Below are positions 1-7,610 of a stretch of DNA of 19,094 nt, in pieces. Position numbers and translations under genes: made by a program. The stretch's first letter is position 1. Every line of letters begins with the position of its first letter. The notes below the pieces were generated by a model. The model was not told the origin of the DNA and did no database searches. It was given only the letters and a program-made list of their open reading frames with translations. Origin of the DNA: JAAZBW01 sp035647855 (GTDB lineage: Bacteria > Actinomycetota > Actinomycetes > Actinomycetales > Actinomycetaceae); NCBI GenBank assembly GCA_035647855.1, contig DASRMP010000018.1, forward strand, positions 1 to 19,094. Reading direction: 5' to 3'.

Positions 1-41
1 GCGGTGGGGAAACCTCGCATGAGGTCCTTCGACGTGTGCGA

Positions 42-79
42 ACGACGACGTGCATGAGTGACGACGACGTGCATGAGTG
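42..79. repeat. Perfect tandem duplication of a 19-base unit
   Basis: Two back-to-back identical 19-base copies (42-60 and 61-79) of acgacgacgtgcatgagtg. Each copy carries ATGAGTGA. The first ATG (54) opens a tiny frame, MSDDDVHE, that stops at 78-80. No convincing ribosome binding site precedes it, so it is not called a gene. The rest of 1-173 shows no gene or RNA that I can recognise. The duplication lies about 95 bases upstream of the first gene's TTG start and could be a recent slippage event or part of an upstream regulatory region. Confidence 0.85.
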
Positions 80-173
80 AGGACGACTGCCACTCCCGCC
101 ACGAACGCTTCGGGCAGAACCGGGCTTCGGATACGTCGAGAGATTTCAACACGACCCGATCGAAGGAGCCGAA

Positions 174-1469
174 TTGTTCCGTCGCAAGTCCCACGCAGGA
201 GACACTCCGCAGAAGGGATCGCCCGTGCCCCCTGAGGACGAACCCATCATCACGGACGCGACCACGAGCCTGCACTACGTCCAGCCATCCCCCGCTGACA
301 CCCTGCTCCACGCAGAACAGCAGGGCCTCGCGGACGCGTCCGGGCCGTACTCCGCGGACGTGGTCGTCGCCACCAGGCCCGAGCTGTTCCGTTGGCGCGT
401 GAAGGCCTGGACCCTCGGCAAGATCCACGGCAGCGCGATCGGCGAGCAGGCGGAGATCGAGCTGAACCGTTCCACTGCGGGTGCGCTCGCCGGCCAGAGA
501 ACCTCCCTGGAGCGCCGGGAGGAGGAACTCCGCGAGGAGGCGGACGGCCTTCGTGCGGAGCAAGCCGAACACCGGGCGGTCCTCACGGACAGGTCGAGCC
601 CCTACCGGGACCTCCGGCTCGAGCACGGGCCCGGTTGGTCTCGCCTGCTGATCGCGATGATCATCGTGTTCTCCCTGGGAGATGCGCTTCTGACGTATGA
701 GGGCTTCAAACTGACGGGGCTCGACGAGGCCGGACTCTGGGCGGCCACGATCGCGTTCGCGGTGAGTGCCGTGGTCATCGGCCTGACGCTCGGGTACACG
801 TGGCGCGAGGCATTCGCCGGCGATCGCCGGAGCGGGTTCATTCTGCTCGGGCTCGCCGTCCTGGTGATGGCATGCGCCGGGCTCCTCGCGCTCAGCATCA
901 ATGAGATCCGGGCGAGCGCGTTCCTCGAGGGGCTCATCGGCACATCCCAGACGGCGAGCGTGCACGTTGGCACCATCCCCACGGCCGCCGGGCCAACGGA
1001 CACGCAGCTGGCGCAGGCGAACTGGGTCAAGTTCGCTTTCATGGCGATGCAGCTTCTCCTCTTCGCCGGGATCGTGTTCGCCGAGTACCAACTGCACAAC
1101 CCGGTCCGCGCGCGGTACGCCGCCGTGTCCGCGAAGCTTCGCGGCGTTGAGTCCGAGTTCGGGCGCACCAGTGTCGCCATCGACGGGCTCACCGCGAGGA
1201 TCGACGCCCTCGACCGCAATCTGCCCCTGATCCCGCACCTGTGGACAGCGCACCGCAGTCAGCTTGATTCGCTCGGTGAGGAGGCGTGCGTCGTCTACGA
1301 ACGCGCGCTCGTCACCGGTTTGGCCTCCGAAGAGGCGACCGTCGCCATGGAGGTGCGGGCGGCCGCGCGCGACGTCGGCGACGACGAGATCGCGGGGGCC
1401 CAGGCCGGCTACGCCGCCGTCGCCGACGGGCGGGACTCGGCGGCCACCCAAACGTCGGACGCTGCCTGA
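174..1469 (+). CDS. Four-helix membrane protein with coiled coils, unknown function
   Basis: This 431-residue protein is not recognised. The TTG start is chosen because AAGGAG lies at 163-168, five bases upstream. The N-terminal ~100 residues are soluble and polar. A charged heptad-like stretch rich in Glu, Arg and Leu (about 103-140) looks like a coiled coil. Four hydrophobic segments follow at about 156-176, 185-208, 220-242 and 285-304. A small extracytoplasmic or loop region rich in Thr, Ala and Gly (about 243-284) separates the third and fourth. The C-terminal ~125 residues are again soluble, with a second possible coiled coil (about 315-350) and an Ala/Asp-rich tail. There is no catalytic motif that I can see. 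It is the first gene of a three-gene cassette; the next start follows its stop by 10 bases. I infer a membrane-anchored scaffold or sensor, without direct support. Confidence 0.75.
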   Translation: MFRRKSHAGDTPQKGSPVPPEDEPIITDATTSLHYVQPSPADTLLHAEQQGLADASGPYSADVVVATRPELFRWRVKAWTLGKIHGSAIGEQAEIELNRSTAGALAGQRTSLERREEELREEADGLRAEQAEHRAVLTDRSSPYRDLRLEHGPGWSRLLIAMIIVFSLGDALLTYEGFKLTGLDEAGLWAATIAFAVSAVVIGLTLGYTWREAFAGDRRSGFILLGLAVLVMACAGLLALSINEIRASAFLEGLIGTSQTASVHVGTIPTAAGPTDTQLAQANWVKFAFMAMQLLLFAGIVFAEYQLHNPVRARYAAVSAKLRGVESEFGRTSVAIDGLTARIDALDRNLPLIPHLWTAHRSQLDSLGEEACVVYERALVTGLASEEATVAMEVRAAARDVGDDEIAGAQAGYAAVADGRDSAATQTSDAA

Positions 1470-1479
1470 GGAGGGCATT

Positions 1480-1722
1480 ATGGGTCGTTTCGTAGTGTGG
1501 GTGCGCTCCTGGTGGTTCCGTGATCGTGCCCAGCCGAGCCTCGGCGTCTGCCACGCGTGCGCTGCCCCGCTCGAGCTCTGCCGATCCTGCGAGGGCGCCT
1601 GGGCGGCGCGCCGCTGCCGCCACTGCGCGGGCGGGCTCGTCTGCACCACCCATCAGAACCACTGGTGGATCTCATCGTTCTTCGTCACCGCGGCAACCAT
1701 CTCCGAAGGGAATCAGCCATGA
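1480..1722 (+). CDS. Small zinc-ribbon-like protein with four Cys/His pairs
   Basis: An 80-residue protein beginning with ATG at 1480, preceded by a strong purine-rich site (GAGGAGGG, 1468-1475) that overlaps the end of the upstream gene. In-frame codons further upstream lie inside that gene and have no such site. Four metal-ligand-type pairs are visible: C24/C27, C34/C37, C46/C49 and C55/H58. That is enough for two zinc sites of the zinc-ribbon or treble-clef kind. The N-terminus is Trp-rich and basic, and the C-terminus (about 62-74) is short and hydrophobic. Its stop overlaps the next ATG as ATGA, indicating translational coupling. The family is not recognised. A protein- or nucleic-acid-binding adaptor working with its neighbours is an inference. 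Confidence 0.72.
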   Translation: MGRFVVWVRSWWFRDRAQPSLGVCHACAAPLELCRSCEGAWAARRCRHCAGGLVCTTHQNHWWISSFFVTAATISEGNQP

Positions 1723-2447
1723 CCGCCACTACCACCCGCTTCCACGCGACCAGGTCGCACCTCTTCCGGGCCTACAGACAGGGCCTCAAGGACGCCCGCC
1801 TCGGGTCTCCCGACGTCGACGGCCACCTGCCGTGGACCCGGCGGCTGCACGGCCAGTGCGGAGAGCACGAACGCGCCGTGAGCGAGCGCCTGCACGCCGC
1901 ACTCAAGGACATCGACGGCCGAATCGACGTGCTCGCGCGGGAGTCCGTGGAGCTCGTGCGCTTCATCGGCGAGATGCGTGAGGCGGTCTCCGCTCACGAA
2001 CCCGCGAGGACCGCAGGCGACGGTGCCGAGGTGATCGACGTCGTCGGCCGCCTGCGCGCGAAGCAGGCGCACCGGACGCTCCAGGCGAACGCGCTACAGG
2101 CTGACAGCAGGCTCGCGGCCGCCGCTGCCGAGGCGTCACGACTGCTCTCGGACCGTCACCACACGATCGCCGACGCCCGCGCCGAGCTGACGGGCATCGT
2201 CGCGTACTTCGAGGCGTTGACGGGAAACCACCGCCTGGGGATGGAGCGGCGCGGGTCCACGCTTATCGGCCGGCGGGTGTACGGGCCGCCGCAGCGGGTC
2301 GAGGTGCCGCTCCCTCGATACGTGCCGTACTCGGCGTGGTTCGCCGCCGACGTGCCGCTCGTGACCCCCGGCACCGCGGAGCAGATCGCTCTGCTGCAGT
2401 GGACCTGGACGCCGTTCGAGCACGGGCCCTCGGCGAAGGCGGGCTGA
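1719..2447 (+). CDS. Helical, probably coiled-coil cytoplasmic protein, unknown function
   Basis: A 242-residue protein starting at the ATG that overlaps the preceding stop (ATGA, 1719-1722). A purine-rich GAAGGGAA just upstream can serve as ribosome binding site. No signal peptide or membrane segment is seen. Residues from about 40 to 175 are rich in Ala, Glu, Arg and Leu and look almost wholly helical, with possible coiled coils. The last ~60 residues are different: Pro- and aromatic-rich, containing RRVYGPPQRVEVPLPRY and a Trp-rich end. The family is not recognised. Tight coupling suggests that it works in one complex with the membrane protein and the zinc-ribbon protein. Confidence 0.72.
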   Translation: MTATTTRFHATRSHLFRAYRQGLKDARLGSPDVDGHLPWTRRLHGQCGEHERAVSERLHAALKDIDGRIDVLARESVELVRFIGEMREAVSAHEPARTAGDGAEVIDVVGRLRAKQAHRTLQANALQADSRLAAAAAEASRLLSDRHHTIADARAELTGIVAYFEALTGNHRLGMERRGSTLIGRRVYGPPQRVEVPLPRYVPYSAWFAADVPLVTPGTAEQIALLQWTWTPFEHGPSAKAG

Positions 2448-2672
2448 GCGGCGGCCGGATCACCCGCCGGCGCCACGGCACCTTCTGGCCCCGGAACCGG
2501 GCGGCTCAGCACCGCGAGGTAAGCCTGCGAACCGAAGGTAAGGGCCCACACGCTAACCCCCAGCTCCCGGCCTAACCCACAGCACGCAGAGCACTACGGC
2601 CTCACGACGGCGCGATGCAGCCCGCACCCGCCGGCAGCGCTGCTTCCTCAGCGGCAGCGCCGCGATCCTTCA
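2448..2672. other. Gap between converging genes
   Basis: A stretch of 225 bases separates the stop of the three-gene cassette from the stop of the minus-strand metallopeptidase gene. Apart from the hairpin at 2637-2660, I see no gene, RNA or repeat in it. Confidence 0.6.
2637..2660 (-). terminator. Hairpin downstream of the metallopeptidase gene
   Basis: A perfect 7-base inverted repeat (GCGCTGC at 2637-2643, GCAGCGC at 2654-2660) with a 10-base loop lies 13 bases past the minus-strand stop codon. There is no run of T on either side, so this is at best a weak or Rho-assisted terminator, or an RNA-stabilising hairpin. Confidence 0.35.
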
Positions 2673-3762
<1,090 letters not shown>

Positions 3763-3773
<11 letters not shown>

Positions 3774-6342
3774 GGGCCCTCTCTTTCGCTTTGACGATGA
3801 TCGTGTCCGCGATGGCCAACCACCGATCGCGCACCTCTTCGTAAGGTTCCACCCATTGGGTCGGGACGGGATCCAAGGGCTTCCCCAGATCCTCGAGGTA
3901 CACCTCCACGGGGATCCACGACGCCCCGCGAGATCTGTCGGCGCCAACAAGGCTGATCGCATACTCGGCGTCGAGAGGGTCTCGGGTGAGCATCGCCCGG
4001 AGCGCTGCGGCTTCGACGGCCGCCTTACACGGGAGCGTCGCCGAATCCACCAGTGCCAGTAATTCCGTGAGGTGTTTCGCGTACAATTCGTCATTGGCCA
4101 GTTCGAGGCACGCGAATGCGAACTGGCATGCCCGCTGAGGTGCCAGGTACCCAATGTTCACGGCGCGCCGGTAACGCCAATCGATTTCCTCGTGGGTCGC
4201 CTTACCGCATCTTGCGAGTGAACGCGCCTCAGCGCCTTCAAGTTCAACTCGGAAACGGATATTCTCGATCGCGGCAATACGGCGCTCGAACGGCAGGATC
4301 TCATCATGCTCGAGGTAACCGAGCGAGCGAAGCTGATCGCTGCGAATGTAGACTGCACTCTTTGCATTCACCGTTGCCGCGTACTCGAGCGCATCGCCGA
4401 ACCGCCGGCCCTGGTTCAGGGTGATACCGATCTGCCCGACCGGAATTCGCCATCCGGGATTCCTCTCTATGATGTCTTTGAGCTGCTCGACCGCAAAATC
4501 ATGTTGGCCCCAGGCCCGCAGTTTGTACGCTCGGTTGAGTCCGGCGTTGCGCGCAACAGCGGATTCGCCATCGAAGAGTTCCCGCAACCTTTGTAGCGCC
4601 TCGTCACCTCTCCGCATGACCCGAGCGTGTAGGTAACGCACGAGGGCATCCGTCTCCGGATGCGGCGACGACGTAGGCACCAGTGGTGCCAAGACCTCTG
4701 CTGGGGCACGGCTGGGCACGCGGGTGCTGAGCCACTCCTCCCAGACTCCGTGCTCAGAGGCGATCGTGATGGCCAAGCCTCCCAGTGCCACCGCTCCGAT
4801 GTGCTCGCCGGCAGCGTCTGCTTGATCGAACTGCTCCCTGACATGCCTCAGTCCGCGGTGGGCGGCGCACTTCCAGTCGGTGTCGGTCCAGCCCCCGACG
4901 ACGCCGGCGGGAGCACGTCTGATGATCTCTCGAACCGCGTCATGCACTCGCCAGCGCCACTGGGGGTCGTCGTTCGGCTCGATCATCGCCCTTTCGATCA
5001 TGGCGCCGACGTCTCCCTCGGGCACGTCCGCTACGGCCGCCGCAAGCGGGACGTCGAAGTAAGGCAGCAAGCAGGCCCCATGGAAGGCACGTGCCTGGTT
5101 CTCCGTGAGGTTCTCCAGGACGCGCCGGACAACGTCCTCCAACGGACGATCGAGCTCTTCGGCCGCAACCTCCGCCCCCGTGCCCTGAGTGATTCCGCTT
5201 GCGAGAGTACAGATTGCATCGATGTGGACGGGCCAGCCTCTGGTTCGTTCCACCAGGCGTCCAACAGTGGCGTCGCTCAAGTGGAATCCCTGCCTGATGG
5301 CACGCCGCCGGAACAGCCACTCAGAGTCGCTGTCCCCAAGCATCTCGAGGCGGTGCTGACGGGGGTTCTCGCCGGTGAATCCCCGGACAAGACGGGGCCA
5401 AATCTGAGGCCCCCTGAACGGAAGAGCGGTTCGCGCCAAGCAGGCCCAGTCGAGGTGATTTCGCCCGCTGATGACAAACAGGCACTGCGGTAGCGCCCCG
5501 ATCAACAAATTGATCGTCGCTTCGCCGATCCGGCGGTCGTTCGTCTGCAGCTTCTCGAAGTGATCAATGAAGATAACGGCCAGAGGCCGCTTCTCAGGAT
5601 CCTTGATTTCGCAAAGCTGGCGGTTGGCGATCTCAAGCACGGCGGCTGCCACATCAGGGGAGGGCGTTGATTGGGTCACCTCAGAAGAACACCGGTCGAT
5701 GATTCCCCCGAGGGCCGGGTAGCGACGCATCTGACTCAGGGTGAGTCTTTCTCGGGCGAATGCCACCACCGACTTAATCGTGTGAGCCGCGATTCCGGTC
5801 CCCAGGTCAAGGTGATAACCGAAATCGGAGACGATCGCGTCGAAAATGCCTGAGACGATCGTCTGCTCGGTGTCGGACTTCGCCGAGATGTCGAGGCCCT
5901 CCCCAGGACGGACTGCCCGAAAATAGCTCAACAGAGCCATGTCGAAGTATTTCCAGCCCCCAGGAATCGCCGGAAGCGCTGCCCGGAGACTGAGAAGGAG
6001 AGGCATGATTTCCAGGTCGCCGTGCGACTCGTTCAAGTCCCACCGTACGGTCACCACATTCTTGGTGTCCGGGGGAGGGCCCCAGGATTCATCGTCGAGA
6101 CCTCCCTGCAGCCACTCTTCCAGTCGGTGCGAGAGAGCGGTCTTCCCCAGCCCGCTGCCGCCGTGGAAGACGAGAACATGGCTCAACGCCGAGATCTCCC
6201 GCTTGTCCCGCAACACCTCGGCCATGAACTCGACCGACGCAGCCAATGCCTCCGACTGCGGTTCCCTATCGGCGAATTCGATGCACTTCGTCTCGCTGGA
6301 CTGCGTCAACACCTGACTCGGTGTAAGCCCGACATAACCCAT
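3763..6342 (-). CDS. STAND-type P-loop NTPase with TPR-like repeats
   Basis: An 859-residue protein starting at ATG 6342, with GGGGGA just upstream. Walker A is GGSGLGKT at residues 61-68. Walker B is VIFIDHFE at 256-263, with a second acidic residue positioned for catalysis. VISGRN at about 290-295 fits the sensor-1 strand of AP-ATPase/NACHT-like STAND proteins. About 300-480 looks like the helical and winged-helix part that completes a STAND switch. From about 570 to 859 the protein is helical with Ala/Tyr/Leu spacing typical of degenerate TPRs. STAND proteins bind a trigger with their C-terminal repeats, oligomerise on ATP and activate an effector. Here no effector domain precedes Walker A (only ~55 residues), so the effector is probably the downstream metallopeptidase, whose start overlaps this stop. 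Base composition is less GC-rich than the right half (hand counts 35/60 at 4081-4140 and 34/60 at 4321-4380), hinting at transfer. A transcription regulator of the MalT/AfsR kind is less likely: no DNA-binding end is seen. Confidence 0.85.
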
Positions 6343-6395
6343 GTTTCCCCCATGAAGCGAACTGATGGCCTACCCGGCACCGAGGAGCGTGGGTC

Positions 6396-6401
6396 AGTAT
6401 A
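6396..6401 (-). promoter_or_regulatory. Possible -10 element of the NTPase operon
   Basis: TATACT on the minus strand, 54 bases upstream of the NTPase ATG, is a good match to the actinobacterial -10 pattern TAnnnT. I see no clear TTGAC-like -35 at the usual distance, so this is tentative. Confidence 0.4.
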
Positions 6402-6434
6402 GGCCGATTGGGGCCGGCGGGGATTGCCGGGGCC

Positions 6435-6523
6435 GTCGCACCCGCACGCGCGCGGAAGCAACAACGATCCTCGTTTCCCTCGCGCGCAAACTCAGGTCGC
6501 ACCCGCACGCGCGCGGAAGCAAC
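6435..6523. CRISPR. Two-repeat, one-spacer CRISPR-like element (possible type I-E remnant)
   Basis: Two identical 28-base repeats (6435-6462 and 6496-6523) flank a 33-base unique stretch (6463-6495), giving a 61-base period. Each repeat begins GTCGCACCCGC and ends GCGCGGAAGCAAC. The centre can form a short stem, CCGC with GCGG. Length, period, GT start, C end and central dyad all resemble actinobacterial type I-E repeats, which usually have a stronger CCCCGC/GCGGGG stem. No further copy lies one period upstream or downstream, and no cas gene is in the window. It could instead be a pair of operator sites between the divergent NTPase and reductase genes, or a chance duplication. The repeat itself is certain; its CRISPR nature is not. 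Confidence 0.45.
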
Positions 6524-6571
6524 CCGCTCTCTCCGATTGAGCCACTCAGCCAGAGCGGCGAGAATGAACCC

Positions 6572-7456
6572 ATGACGCCACGGCCCGCCGGATTCGAACG
6601 CTCCAATCACTCCGCCCGCCCAGTGCCGGCGGTCGAGCTCGCGAGCGGCGACGCGATCCCGCAGCTCGGCCTCGGCACCTACAAGATCGCGCCCGAGGAC
6701 GCGGAGCACGCCGTATCCACGGCGCTGGACCTCGGCATCCGCCACATCGACGCCGCCGCCATGTACCGCAACGAGCGCGAGGTCGGGGCGGCGATCCGGG
6801 CGTCCGGAGTCCCCCGCAACAACCTCTGGATCACTTCCAAGCTCGACAACCCGTACCACTCCCCCGCCGACGCCCGCGCCGCCTTCGCCCGCTCGCTCGA
6901 CGACCTCGGCCTCGATTTCGTGGACCTCTACCTAATCCACTGGCCGCTGGCGCGAACCACCAATCTGGTCGCCACCTGGGAGACCCTCCTCGAGTTCACC
7001 GCGGACGGCCGCGCCCGCAACATCGGCGTCTCCAACTTCCAGCCCGCGCATCTCGAACGGATCATCACCGCCACCGGCGCCACCCCGACCGTCAACCAGG
7101 TGGAAGTCAATCCCTACCTCACCCAGGAGCCCCTGCGCGCGCTCCACCGCACCCTCGGCATCGTCACCGAGGCCTGGAGCCCGCTCGCGCGCGGCCGCAC
7201 CCTCCGGGATCCCGTGATCAAGAGCATCGCGAGCCGGCTCAATCGCACGCCCTCACAGGTCACGATTCGCTGGCACCTCCAACGCGGCGACGTCGTGTTC
7301 CCCAAGTCCTCCCGCCCCGAGCGGATCGCCGAGAACCTCGACGTCCTCGACTTCGTTCTCGACGACGACGCCATGGACGCCATCTCCGCCCTGAACCGGG
7401 ACGAGCGCTCCGGGAGCAACCCGGACCACGTCGAACTTGAGGGCGGCCGTCAATAG
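6572..7456 (+). CDS. Aldo/keto reductase (2,5-diketo-D-gluconate reductase-like)
   Basis: A 294-residue NADPH-dependent (beta/alpha)8 oxidoreductase reducing aldehydes or ketones; the substrate cannot be told from sequence. The catalytic tetrad is complete: D60 and Y65 in DAAAMYRNE, K90 in ITSK, H123 in LIHWP. GVSNFQP and the C-terminal PKSSRPERIAENL segment (cofactor phosphate binding) are typical, and total length is normal for the family. The ATG at 6572 is preferred because the conserved fold starts shortly after and earlier in-frame codons translate the 28-base repeats. The ribosome binding site (GGCGAGAA) is weak. It is divergent from the NTPase gene and appears monocistronic, with a hairpin after the stop. 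Confidence 0.9.
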   Translation: MTPRPAGFERSNHSARPVPAVELASGDAIPQLGLGTYKIAPEDAEHAVSTALDLGIRHIDAAAMYRNEREVGAAIRASGVPRNNLWITSKLDNPYHSPADARAAFARSLDDLGLDFVDLYLIHWPLARTTNLVATWETLLEFTADGRARNIGVSNFQPAHLERIITATGATPTVNQVEVNPYLTQEPLRALHRTLGIVTEAWSPLARGRTLRDPVIKSIASRLNRTPSQVTIRWHLQRGDVVFPKSSRPERIAENLDVLDFVLDDDAMDAISALNRDERSGSNPDHVELEGGRQ

Positions 7457-7479
7457 CCCGCCACGATGCCGGAAGTGCT

Positions 7480-7498
7480 GCGGGCACCCCGTGCCCGC
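7480..7498 (+). terminator. Hairpin after the aldo/keto reductase gene
   Basis: A perfect 8-base stem (GCGGGCAC / GTGCCCGC) with a CCC loop, 23 bases past the stop codon. There is no T run, as is common for high-GC actinobacterial terminators. Confidence 0.5.
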
Positions 7499-7610
7499 CA
7501 GACGGTATGGGCCCTTCACCGGCTCACGTGATTGCGCATTGCGCGGCTACCCTGTCCTAGGGAGACCTTCAGCCCAGTCGAAGGTCGGATGAATGGAGTG
7601 AAATAGAGGC

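Noticed and set aside
58..402. Possible gene starting in the tandem duplication
   Set aside because: It overlaps the better supported TTG-start gene in another frame, has no ribosome binding site and a Ser/Arg/Pro-rich shadow composition.
3774..4154. N-terminal extension of the metallopeptidase
   Set aside because: It lies wholly inside the NTPase gene, has a Trp/Arg/Ser-rich shadow composition, and the GTG at 3773 has a ribosome binding site.
6365..6571. Longer aldo/keto reductase start
   Set aside because: The extension translates the two 28-base repeats and precedes the conserved fold; the ATG at 6572 gives the normal length.
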